Of a stretch of DNA of 64,000 nt, positions 29,510-38,473 are shown one piece after another. This DNA comes from Niastella soli (GTDB lineage Bacteria; Bacteroidota; Bacteroidia; Chitinophagales; Chitinophagaceae). The stretch lies in the NCBI RefSeq assembly GCF_017742245.1, contig NZ_JAGHKO010000014.1, positions 413,329 through 477,328 of the forward strand, read 5' to 3'. Position numbers and translations under genes: made by a program. The notes under the pieces are model-generated. The model was not told where the DNA came from and searched no databases. It was given only the letters and a program-made list of their open reading frames with translations. The number at the start of each line of letters is the position of its first letter. The stretch's first letter is position 1.

Positions 29510-31180
29510 TTACCGGATCTGATGTAATGCCTGCACCAGTGCATCAATATCGGCGCAGGTGTTGTAAAGGGCCAGGGAGGGCCGCACGGTGCTTTCCACT
29601 CCAAAACGGCGCAGGATGGGTTGCGCGCAATGGTGACCGGATCGCACGGCAATCCCCTGCTTATTCAGGTACGCGCCTACCTCTTCGGTTTTGAAACCTT
29701 CCAGCACAAACGACAGTACGCCGGCTTTATCAGCAGCGGTGCCAATCAGGCGCAATCCTTTTACCTGTTTTAATAAACCGGTGGCATAATGCAATAAATT
29801 ATGTTCATACAATTCAATCAACTCCAACCCTATTTTAGAAACATAGTCAAGCGCAGCGCCAAGACCAACCGCATCTGCAATATTTCCGGTGCCAGCTTCG
29901 AAACGGGCGGGTGCCGGCTGATAAGCGGTATGTTCAAAGGTCACATCCCTGATCATATTACCCCCACCCTGCCAGGGTTGCATGTCATTCAGCAACGCTT
30001 CTTTACCATACAACACGCCAATACCGGTGGGACCAAACACTTTATGTCCTGAAAATACATACCAGTCGCAATTCAGTTCCTGTACATTTACCCGTTTATG
30101 TGAAACCGCCTGCGCGCCGTCAATTAATACTTTTGCCCCGGTCGTACGTGCCATGGCGGTTATTTCTGCTGCCGGTGTAACCGTTCCCAGGGCATTGGAT
30201 ACCTGGGTAAAGGAAACCAGTTTTGTCTTTGGGTTCAACAGTTTTGCGTATTCTTCTATGATAACCTGGCCATCCTCGTCGACAGGGATCACGCGCAGCA
30301 CCAGTCCTTTTTTGGCCGCCAGTTGTTGCCAGGGCACTATATTGGCATGGTGTTCCAGGTGGCTGACAATAATTTCATCACCGGCTTTTAAAAACTGCTC
30401 GCCCCAGCTTTGGGCAACCAGATTAATGGCTTCGGTGGCCCCCCGCACAAAAACAATTTCGTTGGGAGAAGCCGCACCCAGAAAACCCTGTACTTTTTTG
30501 CGGGCTCCTTCATAGGCATCGGTAGCCCTGGCCGCCAGTTCATGGGCCGCGCGGTGAATATTCGAATTTTCCGTTTCGTAAAATTGACTGATGCGTTCTA
30601 TAACCTGTTTTGGTTTTTGTGTAGTGGCGGCATTGTCGAGCCAGATGAGCGGCCGTCCGTTCACCTGCTGCTTCAAGATGGGAAAATCAGCTTTTATTGT
30701 ATTGAGATCGAAAGGCGGTTGTGCATTACCCGATGATAGTTGACCCGACAGGAAATAAAAAGAAGGCGCGGAAAAGTCAGGCAATTGTGAAACAGGAAAG
30801 GGAATGGAAATCTGTTTTATTATTTGCTGTAGTTCTTGTTCAAAAGAAGGGACTTCTTCTGCATTTTTTACCGCGGGAGAAATACCGCTACCGGCCACTG
30901 ATTTCGGGACCTGTCCGGTTACAAAATGCGGATCGGGCAAACTGGTTTGCGGGTCCTTAATATTAAAGGCGGCGCCCTGTTCCAATGCCGATGGAGAAAT
31001 ACCACTTCCGGCTACTGATTGCGGTACAGTGCCATTAGAATGCGCGGGTGGTTCCAAGCGATATGTGGGAATTGAGGCCTGGCCATTAGGAGCGCTTTTA
31101 AAATACTGGTTCGCCAATTGGGCCAAGATATTTACATCGGGCAACCCGTTTCCATTTACATGTTGATGGTTTGAGCTCAT
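29510..31180 (-). CDS. Family 2A encapsulin cargo: cysteine desulfurase with targeting domain
   Basis: A SufS-type PLP cysteine desulfurase with an extra N-terminal region of ~155 residues that is not found in ordinary SufS. This region is Pro/Gly/Ser-rich and holds two near-identical motifs, VPQSVAGSGISP and VPKSVAGSGISP (residues 54-65 and 93-104 counted from ATG 31186), which fit repeated encapsulation signals. The catalytic domain starts near residue 158 (IKADFPILKQQVNGRPLIWLDNAATTQKP) and carries the PLP lysine K382 (FSGHKVFGPTGIG) and catalytic cysteine C520 (RSGHHCAQPILRRFG). It removes sulfur from L-cysteine as a persulfide, giving alanine. ATG 31186 overlaps the shell stop codon (TAATG); ATG 31180 is 6 bp further on. 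Either gives tight coupling to the shell gene. No SufBCD/SufE genes are nearby, so a role in sulfur storage in the shell rather than Fe-S assembly is inferred from known family 2A systems. Confidence 0.93.
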   Translation of the reverse strand: MSSNHQHVNGNGLPDVNILAQLANQYFKSAPNGQASIPTYRLEPPAHSNGTVPQSVAGSGISPSALEQGAAFNIKDPQTSLPDPHFVTGQVPKSVAGSGISPAVKNAEEVPSFEQELQQIIKQISIPFPVSQLPDFSAPSFYFLSGQLSSGNAQPPFDLNTIKADFPILKQQVNGRPLIWLDNAATTQKPKQVIERISQFYETENSNIHRAAHELAARATDAYEGARKKVQGFLGAASPNEIVFVRGATEAINLVAQSWGEQFLKAGDEIIVSHLEHHANIVPWQQLAAKKGLVLRVIPVDEDGQVIIEEYAKLLNPKTKLVSFTQVSNALGTVTPAAEITAMARTTGAKVLIDGAQAVSHKRVNVQELNCDWYVFSGHKVFGPTGIGVLYGKEALLNDMQPWQGGGNMIRDVTFEHTAYQPAPARFEAGTGNIADAVGLGAALDYVSKIGLELIELYEHNLLHYATGLLKQVKGLRLIGTAADKAGVLSFVLEGFKTEEVGAYLNKQGIAVRSGHHCAQPILRRFGVESTVRPSLALYNTCADIDALVQALHQIR

Positions 31181-31185
31181 AATCA

Positions 31186-32103
31186 TTAGTTGTATTGATG
31201 ATACCTGCCTATTTCAACATCATCGAGCACTGCCACGGCATCGTCTACCAGCACCGCCAATGAACAATATAGGGAAACGAGGTACGAAGCAATGGCCTGG
31301 TGATTGATACCCATAAAGCGGACCGATAAACCGGGCGATTGTTCACCGGGCAAATTGGGTTGATACAATCCTACCACACCCTGACGGCTTTCGCCCGTGC
31401 GGATCAGTAAGATCTTTGTCTTCCCATCTTCTATAGCGATCTTATCGGAAGGGATCAGTGGAATTCCCCGCCAGGTAAGGAACTGGGAGCCAAATAACGA
31501 AACCGTGGGTGGCGGTACACCGCGACGGGTACATTCCCGGCCAAAGGCGGCAATGGCAATGGGATGCAATAAAAAGAACCCGGGTTGTTTCCAGACCCTG
31601 GAGATCAGTTCATCCAGGTCATCAGGTGTGGGAGCACCGGTACGGGTGCGTATACGCTGCTGCGGGGCAATGCTGTGTAACAAGCCGTATTCGGGGTTGT
31701 TGATCAGTTCACTCTCCTGCCGCTCCTTAATAGTTTCAATGATCAGTCGTAACTGCTCGCCGATCTGGTTATACGGTTTGCTGTAGAGGTCAGATACCCG
31801 CGTATGTACATCCAATACAGTGTTTACCGCGCTTAGCATATACTCCCGGGGATCATCAATATAGTCAACATAGGTTTGGGGCAGCTCCCGTTCATCGCGG
31901 GCCGAACAATCCACCTGTACGCTGCTGGCGTCCTTTACCTTATTAAGGCGGTAAATGCCCGACTCAACCGGGATCCAGCTGAGCAGATGGGTTAGCCAGC
32001 GTGGCGTAATGGTGATCATTTGTGGTACCGTACGGGTGGCAATGGCCAGTTGCCGCGCCGCTACGTCGCCAAGGGCGGTCTGTTTTTTTGTTGCTTCAAC
32101 CAT
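31186..32103 (-). CDS. Family 2A encapsulin nanocompartment shell protein
   Basis: A 305-residue HK97-fold shell protein of the family 2A (SrpI-like) encapsulins. Recognisable blocks are AARQLAIATRTVPQMITITPRWL, ESGIYRLNKVKD, the E-loop/P-domain region with DYIDDPREYMLSAVNTVLDVHTRVSDLYS, and the C-terminal VSLFGSQFLTWRGIPLIPSDK and SPGLSVRFMGINHQAIASYL. The frame is open 23 codons upstream of ATG 32103, but MVEATKKQTALGDVA is the expected start. The stop overlaps the cargo start, so shell and cargo are made together. Assembled shells form ~25-nm compartments in the cytoplasm that house cysteine desulfurase. No phage genes are present, ruling out a prophage capsid. Confidence 0.94.
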   Translation of the reverse strand: MVEATKKQTALGDVAARQLAIATRTVPQMITITPRWLTHLLSWIPVESGIYRLNKVKDASSVQVDCSARDERELPQTYVDYIDDPREYMLSAVNTVLDVHTRVSDLYSKPYNQIGEQLRLIIETIKERQESELINNPEYGLLHSIAPQQRIRTRTGAPTPDDLDELISRVWKQPGFFLLHPIAIAAFGRECTRRGVPPPTVSLFGSQFLTWRGIPLIPSDKIAIEDGKTKILLIRTGESRQGVVGLYQPNLPGEQSPGLSVRFMGINHQAIASYLVSLYCSLAVLVDDAVAVLDDVEIGRYHQYN

Positions 32104-32180
32104 AAACAATGATTTTATGAAGTAATAATAGATGGATGATGAGGGTATAAATGAGAAATAACATTTATGCAAACTATTTC

Positions 32181-32197
32181 CTATCTAACTAGTAGAT
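32181..32197. promoter_or_regulatory. Inverted repeat upstream of the encapsulin genes, candidate operator
   Basis: ATCTA-ACTAG-TAGAT (32183-32197) is a perfect 5-5-5 inverted repeat about 80 bp before the shell ATG. Read in the register CTATC-TAACT-AGTAG (32181-32195) it resembles CTACT-CTTTT-AGTAG at 29427-29441. It may bind the same regulator; this is inference from sequence likeness and position. Confidence 0.4.
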
Positions 32198-32260
32198 TAT
32201 TATGTGCTGAGTATTTCCTGGCTGCTCTCTAAGATAATACATTTTAATTAGTCCACCATT

Positions 32261-32291
32261 TTTGTGTACTTATAAATTATCCGTACTATTG
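32261..32291 (+). promoter_or_regulatory. Bacteroidota-type promoter of the 83-aa protein gene
   Basis: TTTG (32261-32264), 19 nt, then TACTATTG (32284-32291) differs from the TTTG-N19-TAnnTTTG consensus in one position. The predicted start near 32298 leaves a leader of about 20 nt before the ATG at 32318. Confidence 0.6.
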
Positions 32292-32317
32292 TAGAAGTAA
32301 CCATTTAATATTACCAT

Positions 32318-32569
32318 ATGACGCGTATTGAATTTGAACAGCTGAATATTAAGGAACAAATAAAGGCGATCAGCCAATATGGAGATTTTGTGGCGGACAG
32401 GGTTGAATCAGGAAACAGGTATTATTTGTATGCGATAAGCAGTTTCTATGTGGAGTTATTACATGAATTGTCTAACCCTAACACCAATGGGCTGGTCATA
32501 AACAGGTTGCTTAATGTTGCGGAGGCCTTTGACACTTCATTGGCAGACCTTACAAATACATCAGCCTGA
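32318..32569 (+). CDS. Small conserved-looking hypothetical protein (83 aa)
   Basis: I do not recognise the family. The product is a soluble, helical, acidic protein without signal peptide (MTRIEFEQLNIKEQIKAISQYGDFV, then RYYLYAISSFYVELLHEL). It is transcribed divergently from the encapsulin operon and has its own near-consensus promoter, which supports real expression. No Cys, metal motif or HTH is seen. A link to the encapsulin is only positional. Confidence 0.65.
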   Translation: MTRIEFEQLNIKEQIKAISQYGDFVADRVESGNRYYLYAISSFYVELLHELSNPNTNGLVINRLLNVAEAFDTSLADLTNTSA

Positions 32570-32593
32570 TCTATTTGCTGGGGTAACAGGCAT

Positions 32594-32620
32594 AAAAAAA
32601 TCCCCCGGTAAACCGGGGGA
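32594..32620 (-). terminator. Intrinsic terminator of the metalloprotease-TlpA operon
   Basis: TCCCCCGGT and ACCGGGGGA form a 9-bp GC-rich stem, followed on the minus strand by seven T residues. It lies 37 bp after the last TlpA-like gene. It also faces the end of the convergent 83-aa gene, but a T tract exists only for the minus strand. Confidence 0.9.
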
Positions 32621-32656
32621 CCAACTTATCTAATACAAAACACATGAGCTACATTA

Positions 32657-34438
32657 TTAAGGCTTACCCGCCAGCGCCTCATCAAGGTATTTCTTCAGGT
32701 TGTCCTTAGCACTTGGGCGCGGGCAGCGGATCTCGATCCAGCGGCCTTGTTTATCGATCAGCATAAAACGGGGAATGGCAGCAATTCCATATTTACGGGC
32801 AAAGCCTTTTCCAACATCATCGAGCAATTGCACGCCGCCGAGCTTTTCTTTTTGAATAAGTGCTAACCAACTGTCTTTTTTCTCGATCTTATCGGTTGAG
32901 ATGCCTACAAAGACCATATTTTCATTATTCTTATATTCTTCTTCCACTTCTCTCAGGTAAGGGAATTCCGCCTTACAGGGACCGCACCAGGTGGCCCATA
33001 CGTCTATGAGCACCACCTTTCCTTTAAAATCCTTCATGGAAACCATTTTGCCGGCTGTATCAGGCAGGGCAAAGTTCCAGGCCGATTTGCCGATAAAGGC
33101 TGTATCGCCTATAAAGTTACCATATACCTCTTTGTATCGCTTCTTTACTTCTGGTGTAGTGGCATATTTTTCCAGAGACCCAAATGCGGCCTTGAATTCA
33201 CTAAGGTTATTTACTTCGGTGTTCTTTAATTGATCGTTCAGAAAAATGGCGCGCAGGGTATCGTTGGGGATGGCCTTTAACATCACCTGCAAACGTTCTG
33301 CGGTTGTCAGCCGTTCCCTTTTACTTTCATCAACGGTGATCAAACTGAATTTAGTGAGCAGATCGAGATAATCCCGCCCCTCCCCCAGTTGCATGATCCG
33401 GCTGGAAGTAACTGCATTGCGCAACAACGCATCTTTATAGTAAGCAGGAACATCACGAAACTCTTTAGGCGTGCCAGGATATCCTTTTGCATTTTTTAAC
33501 GGTGCATAAAAAAGTAATCTGAGGGCGGCGTACTGGTTATCTACCGACATGGCCGTTTTCAACAGTCCACTGAAAACAGGATTTGTCGTTTTAGTCAGCG
33601 CCCTGAAGTTCGAAATGGTGGCTTGTAATTGTTTGTAGCTATTTGTAAAAGAATCAACGTTCAAAATTTTCGCATTTATTATAGCACGCTCATAGCCCCA
33701 ATTGGTAATCGGTTCTATCAGCCCGTGCCATTGCGCCAACAGGTCATTTTCCTTTGAAACATTTTCCCATTGTAATTCATGATTATCACCTTCGATGATC
33801 AGTTGTAGGGAATCACCAGGTTTGGCATAGATGCGTTTGCGCCACCCCAGATTACCAATATAATAAAAACCCTCAGCGATGGTGGGCACGCGGAAATGGA
33901 AGACTGGCTTGTTTGCATCCAGGGTCACCGTTTGCACAGGCTGCAACTGTCCATTTTCCACTTTACTCAATGTTAACGGACCAAAGATCCTGGTACGTCT
34001 GAACCCACCAGTGAGGGTGAAGGTAGAAAACGGTTTGGTGTTTTTTATCACGGACACACCGGTCATGGCCGACTGGTCAAGCACCGATGGTTTTATAGAA
34101 TAGGCTTGCACGCCGCCGGCTACGGGTTTTACCGGGTAAGCCAATGCGTTTTCCAACTCCATTCTACGCCCACCCTGCTTATACAATAACACTTTCATCA
34201 TATACTCCCGCTCTTCTACAACCGGGAAACGAATCGTAAAAAAATCCTGCGCCTGATCTTTAAAAGATTGCGCCAGCACAACCGTTTTGTCCGCATTCTT
34301 TTCTACAATGGTGATCTCTGCGGTTGCCTTTTCGGTAAAAAGGCCGTTGATGGTTGCATACCCGGTCTGTGCAACTATTGATTGAGCTGTTCCGAAAATC
34401 AGTACAAACCCAGTAAGTATCTTATAAATGAATGCCAT
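32657..34438 (-). CDS. TlpA-like thioredoxin-fold protein (593 aa)
   Basis: An exported protein with a signal peptide (FIYKILTGFVLIFGTAQSIVAQ) if started at ATG 34438, which lies 4 bp after the upstream stop; the alternative ATG 34474 would overlap it. The N-terminal part is beta-rich, the central part (~180-470) helical, and the C-terminal ~125 residues form a redoxin domain with VWATWCGPCKAEFPYLREVE (WCGPC active site) and cis-Pro in AAIPRFMLIDKQG. This architecture is typical of Bacteroidota periplasmic TlpA-like oxidoreductases. It is the last gene of the operon and a paralog of the gene directly upstream. A role in reducing or isomerising disulfides for the linked metalloproteases or imported peptide is inferred. 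Confidence 0.9.
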   Translation of the reverse strand: MAFIYKILTGFVLIFGTAQSIVAQTGYATINGLFTEKATAEITIVEKNADKTVVLAQSFKDQAQDFFTIRFPVVEEREYMMKVLLYKQGGRRMELENALAYPVKPVAGGVQAYSIKPSVLDQSAMTGVSVIKNTKPFSTFTLTGGFRRTRIFGPLTLSKVENGQLQPVQTVTLDANKPVFHFRVPTIAEGFYYIGNLGWRKRIYAKPGDSLQLIIEGDNHELQWENVSKENDLLAQWHGLIEPITNWGYERAIINAKILNVDSFTNSYKQLQATISNFRALTKTTNPVFSGLLKTAMSVDNQYAALRLLFYAPLKNAKGYPGTPKEFRDVPAYYKDALLRNAVTSSRIMQLGEGRDYLDLLTKFSLITVDESKRERLTTAERLQVMLKAIPNDTLRAIFLNDQLKNTEVNNLSEFKAAFGSLEKYATTPEVKKRYKEVYGNFIGDTAFIGKSAWNFALPDTAGKMVSMKDFKGKVVLIDVWATWCGPCKAEFPYLREVEEEYKNNENMVFVGISTDKIEKKDSWLALIQKEKLGGVQLLDDVGKGFARKYGIAAIPRFMLIDKQGRWIEIRCPRPSAKDNLKKYLDEALAGKP

Positions 34439-34442
34439 GTTT

Positions 34443-35864
34443 TTACTTTGCTGTATTCGAAAGGGTTTGGTCAATCAGTTTTTTCAAACCGGAGGTAGAT
34501 GGCCTTGGCGCATCCACTGTAACAATTTTTCCATCTTTGTCGAACACCAGATAACGTGGAATGCCGGCAATTTTATAATAACTCATCAGACCGCCTGAGG
34601 GCTCTGCCAACAATTCCATGGTTTTATACCCTTTGCGGGCAACAAAATCTTTCCAGGGCGCTTTCTTACCTTCACCATCAACAGACACACCCACGAAAAC
34701 AATATCATTACGGTCCTTGTATTCTTCAGCCAGTTTTTCATAAAAGGGCTTTTCCTGCAAACAGGATGCGCACCACATGGCCCACATGTCTATCACCACC
34801 ACTTTACCTTTTAAGCTCACCAAAGAAACCAGTTTATTGCGGGTATTGGGCAGGGAAAAATTGTATCCATCTGCTCCTTTTGCAAAAACGGTCACCTCAT
34901 CAAGCTTTATTTCGTATTCATCATCGTAACCCGTTTTGTTCATCAGCTCCTGATAGGGTTCAATATCCGTTTTGAACTGTTCATAGCTCGTTACGGATTT
35001 GAGGTAATTGGCAACATAGGTGGCTTTGAGCATCTCGTTACCGATCTGGTTCATTTTTTCTGCAAAAGGAACAGCCCACCATTGAAGAGGATCTGCTGAT
35101 TGCATTGATTTCCGGTAGCCTAAAACATAGTTCACGATCTGCATTCCGTGTTCGGAAGCCAGATAACCCGCATTGCTCAGTTTATCGTTTAACAGGGAGC
35201 TATAAAAGGATTGGTGCTTTGCATCGGTATCGCGATCGCCATTCATTCTTTCAGTGAAATAAAAGAAAGCGCCGGCTTTTACGAATTGTATATCGGCATC
35301 AATTTTTGCATTAAAGATCTTGCAAAAAGTGGCATTGGTAGCAGCACATTCCTTTTTAAGGGATTCCGCCTTACGTACAAAGGCATCAAACGCCGGGAAA
35401 AACTCCTCTCTTTTTGTCCGGAAGGTACCCAGCTTGCAAATATTATTGAGCAGGTTTGTCCATTGTTGCAGGTAGCCCGTCTCTTTTTTGGGGTTTACGA
35501 TCTGGCAACTGTCAAAATCAATACTTTTATCAGAAATGTATACCTGAACGGTTTTAACATCACCAGGCGTCAGGTACATGCAATAGTTAAAAAAAGAGGA
35601 ATGGGCGCCTGCTCTGCGCAGGTAATAGATCCCTTCTTTTTCTGCGTCAAAAGTAAACGTGCAGGCGTTTTTATCATTGAGCCATTTAAACCCAAGACTT
35701 ACCGCTTCCCCATTATTCACGCGGTACAGGAATACTGCACTGCCTATCTTTTTATTCAACTGGCAGGTAACGGTGGTGGTTTGTGTACCAATGGCTTTAG
35801 TGTATAAAACCGATAACGTACAAATAAGTACCATGGTCAATCGTGGTGAAAATAATTGCCGCAT
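34443..35864 (-). CDS. TlpA-like thioredoxin-fold protein (473 aa)
   Basis: A second TlpA-like exported protein (signal MVLICTLSVLYTKAIGTQ), shorter than its downstream paralog. The redoxin domain covers the last ~125 residues, with active site WCASC (DMWAMWCASCLQEKPFYEKL) and cis-Pro in IAGIPRYLVFDKDG. The CASC dipeptide differs from CGPC in the paralog and implies a different redox potential. It starts 1 bp after the metalloprotease stop. The pair of TlpA proteins and the pair of metalloproteases appear to be parallel duplications in one operon. Confidence 0.9.
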   Translation of the reverse strand: MRQLFSPRLTMVLICTLSVLYTKAIGTQTTTVTCQLNKKIGSAVFLYRVNNGEAVSLGFKWLNDKNACTFTFDAEKEGIYYLRRAGAHSSFFNYCMYLTPGDVKTVQVYISDKSIDFDSCQIVNPKKETGYLQQWTNLLNNICKLGTFRTKREEFFPAFDAFVRKAESLKKECAATNATFCKIFNAKIDADIQFVKAGAFFYFTERMNGDRDTDAKHQSFYSSLLNDKLSNAGYLASEHGMQIVNYVLGYRKSMQSADPLQWWAVPFAEKMNQIGNEMLKATYVANYLKSVTSYEQFKTDIEPYQELMNKTGYDDEYEIKLDEVTVFAKGADGYNFSLPNTRNKLVSLVSLKGKVVVIDMWAMWCASCLQEKPFYEKLAEEYKDRNDIVFVGVSVDGEGKKAPWKDFVARKGYKTMELLAEPSGGLMSYYKIAGIPRYLVFDKDGKIVTVDAPRPSTSGLKKLIDQTLSNTAK

Positions 35865-35865
35865 A

Positions 35866-38433
35866 TTATTTATTAAAGCGTTTTTTCAATCCGGTTTCTA
35901 TTTGCTCTATTATATATTGCAAATGATCTTTTGTGTCTTTATCTTTTATCAGCGGAAGTGTTGTTTTGATCTCCGCTTTCAATTTTTCCAGGTGCAGGGC
36001 CACATAAGAACCGACATCGGAACCGGTAGTTACCGGCATTTCTTCCTCCATTTTGGCGCCCATCAGCAGATAAAATATATGCGATCCTTCTTCAGCCTCC
36101 TTTATATTCTCGAACAGACTGTTCACATAATTTTTCTGCAGGTTACGCCGGTAGATGCTAATTGGCTTTTGGGTTTTCAGTTCGCCCCACACGCCATTTT
36201 TCACATCGCCCAGCATCTCCACCATAGTGTACACATTCTTTTTACCAAAGCGTTGTTCGGACCGCAACAAAGAAGCAAACACCCTGTCGGAAAAAATTAT
36301 ATCCAACATCCTTGTCTGAATAGTGCTTACACTACCCATTCTTGTTGGGTTACCTATTTTATTGAGAATGTCGTTATTGAGCATCCATTCTGGTGTTGTA
36401 AACACTTCCCTGTTCAAAAAAGCGATGGCTTCTTTTTGCTTTTCTTTCGGGAACGGCGAGTACACATCGCCTGATTGCTCATAAGTTTTCCAGGTTTCGT
36501 AAACACCAGCCACATTGTTGGCCACATGCATTGTATATCTTAAATACTGACCGGCTACGGCGCGGTAGATATCAAGCTGGTTGGTGTATAGGTCATTGTC
36601 TGCTTTTGTCCACTCGGCCAAATGGCTCATCACATATTTCAGGTTGCGGATACCATAGGCATTTGCCTTCATATTGTCACTACCCAGGTCTTCCGTTTGG
36701 CAGCGGGAATCGTGATTAAGCCCTTCACCGCCAAACCACAAACGAGGGTTGGCATTCAGGCTGTCAACGATCCACTTTGTATTGATCTTGCGGTCTTCTT
36801 CATCATTTTCTGTCCCTACATAGGTATACCCCCATTTAATGGCCCATTTATCATAGTCGTTGATACGGGGCATGATACCGTTTTCGCCAATACTGTCTTC
36901 CGGTTGCGCCACATAGTTAAAGCGGGCATAGTCCATAATAGAGTTGGTGTGCCCATGGGCTTCCACCCATTTTTTATCGCGCAGTTTTTCAACCGGTGTT
37001 AAACTGCTGCTGCCCATGTTATGGCGGAGGCCCAGCGTATGCCCTACCTCGTGTGAAGATACAAACCGGATCAGGGTACCCATCAGGGAATCGCTGAATT
37101 TCATTTTGCGGGCGCGGGGATCGTTGGGGCCGGCCTGGATCATATACCAGTCGTGCAAAAGCTTCATTACGTTGTGATACCAGCCTACATAACTTTGCAG
37201 TACTTCACCACTGCGCGGATCGCTGATATGGGGACCATAGGCATTGGCTACTTCTGACGGGAAATACCTGATCACTTTATAACGGGCATCCTCCAGGCTC
37301 ATAGTGGTGTCATGCTCGGGCCACTCCCTTCCAATGATCGCATTTTTAAAACCAGCAGCCTTAAATGCTTCATTCCAGTCATTGATACCGGCGATGATGT
37401 AGGGCCGCCATTGTTTGGGCGTTGCCGGGTCTACATAGTAAACGATCGGTGCTGCGGGTTCTACCAGTTCACCGCGTTTGTAACGTTCCAGGTCTTCCGG
37501 TTTTGGTTCCAGGCGATAGCGTACAATAAATATTTTGGTGTTTACTTTTTGCTGCGCATCGGCATAATCATTATAATAAGCATCGGCAAAATAACCTACC
37601 CGGGCATCGAAGCGGCGGCCTTGCATGGGCTTTGAGGGCATGAGCAGAATCGAAGTACTCATTTCAAGCGTTACGGCGCCACCTAATCTGGCTGCCTCCA
37701 GTGGAGGAGCAGCAGCAGCCGGCTTGCCCATCATCCCTGAAGGCGCACCGCCGGAGGCCGAATACGTACGGGTCATTTTTATTTCCAGGTTAATGGGATA
37801 GGCGGCCACGCTTTTCACAAAGCTTCTGTCGGCAGCCATAGCGCCCAATGACAGGTTTTTCTTTACATCCATTGATGGGATGGTAAATGAATTCTCTTTC
37901 TGCAACAGATCAGTTACATCAATCAACGTAGAATGCCCGTTCATCCCTTTGGCTTTTACGTCAAAAAGCATGGCAATGGGATCTACATTGGCGTTCCTGA
38001 TAGCGGTGGCTATCGTGTTAACCGAATCGCTTTGATTAACGGTGGCCACCACTTTCAGTGCTATTTTATTATTAGGACCTTTGTCGAAAGAGATGGTCCT
38101 GGTGTTCATTACTTCCCCGCCGAATTTCGGGCTGCCACCCGGTACTTTTACCAGCCAGGTGGTAAGCAGCAGTTCACGACCCAGTAGTGAGTCGGGTATT
38201 TCGAAATAATACTTATCGTCGTTATTATGGATGTAGAATAATCCTTTTTTGGTAATGGTCTTTGCCGTTACGATCGTTTTATATGGATCAACGATCGCTT
38301 TAATCACGGTATCTGCCTTTGGTGCAGACGCCTTTGATGCAGAGGCCTTTGATGCAGGCGCAGGTTTACCCGACTGCGCCTTAACACCATTGGCTAAAAA
38401 AACAACCATTATTATAATGAGAAATCGAGCCAT
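35866..38433 (-). CDS. Zinc-dependent metalloprotease (DUF5117/DUF4953 type), intact active site
   Basis: An 855-residue exported protease. Start ATG 38433 gives a clean signal peptide (MARFLIIIMVVFLANGVKAQ); an upstream ATG at 38517 would overlap the preceding gene. Domains follow the Bacteroidota DUF5118/DUF5117/DUF4953 order: IVTAKTITKKGLFYIHNNDD, KYYFEIPDSLLGRELLLTTW, YVDPATPKQWRPYIIAGIND, then the catalytic motif HEVGHTLGLRHN with zinc ligands H461, H465 and H471 and general base E462, and a Met-turn in SIMDYARFNY. It lies 40 bp after a paralog that has lost these ligands. It is likely periplasmic or surface-exposed and acts on a peptide connected with the SusCD pairs upstream; the substrate is unknown. 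Confidence 0.92.
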   Translation of the reverse strand: MARFLIIIMVVFLANGVKAQSGKPAPASKASASKASAPKADTVIKAIVDPYKTIVTAKTITKKGLFYIHNNDDKYYFEIPDSLLGRELLLTTWLVKVPGGSPKFGGEVMNTRTISFDKGPNNKIALKVVATVNQSDSVNTIATAIRNANVDPIAMLFDVKAKGMNGHSTLIDVTDLLQKENSFTIPSMDVKKNLSLGAMAADRSFVKSVAAYPINLEIKMTRTYSASGGAPSGMMGKPAAAAPPLEAARLGGAVTLEMSTSILLMPSKPMQGRRFDARVGYFADAYYNDYADAQQKVNTKIFIVRYRLEPKPEDLERYKRGELVEPAAPIVYYVDPATPKQWRPYIIAGINDWNEAFKAAGFKNAIIGREWPEHDTTMSLEDARYKVIRYFPSEVANAYGPHISDPRSGEVLQSYVGWYHNVMKLLHDWYMIQAGPNDPRARKMKFSDSLMGTLIRFVSSHEVGHTLGLRHNMGSSSLTPVEKLRDKKWVEAHGHTNSIMDYARFNYVAQPEDSIGENGIMPRINDYDKWAIKWGYTYVGTENDEEDRKINTKWIVDSLNANPRLWFGGEGLNHDSRCQTEDLGSDNMKANAYGIRNLKYVMSHLAEWTKADNDLYTNQLDIYRAVAGQYLRYTMHVANNVAGVYETWKTYEQSGDVYSPFPKEKQKEAIAFLNREVFTTPEWMLNNDILNKIGNPTRMGSVSTIQTRMLDIIFSDRVFASLLRSEQRFGKKNVYTMVEMLGDVKNGVWGELKTQKPISIYRRNLQKNYVNSLFENIKEAEEGSHIFYLLMGAKMEEEMPVTTGSDVGSYVALHLEKLKAEIKTTLPLIKDKDTKDHLQYIIEQIETGLKKRFNK

Positions 38434-38473
38434 TTGCTGTGTGTTTGTGACTACAAAAAATAAAGGGTACGGT

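Noticed and set aside
31186..32103. Phage capsid protein of a prophage
   Set aside because: The HK97-fold shell is coupled to a cysteine desulfurase with a targeting extension and no portal, terminase or tail genes are near; it is an encapsulin.
35659..36474. A 271-codon plus-strand frame across the TlpA and metalloprotease genes
   Set aside because: It is antisense to two genes with intact motifs and has no signal peptide, domain or promoter of its own.
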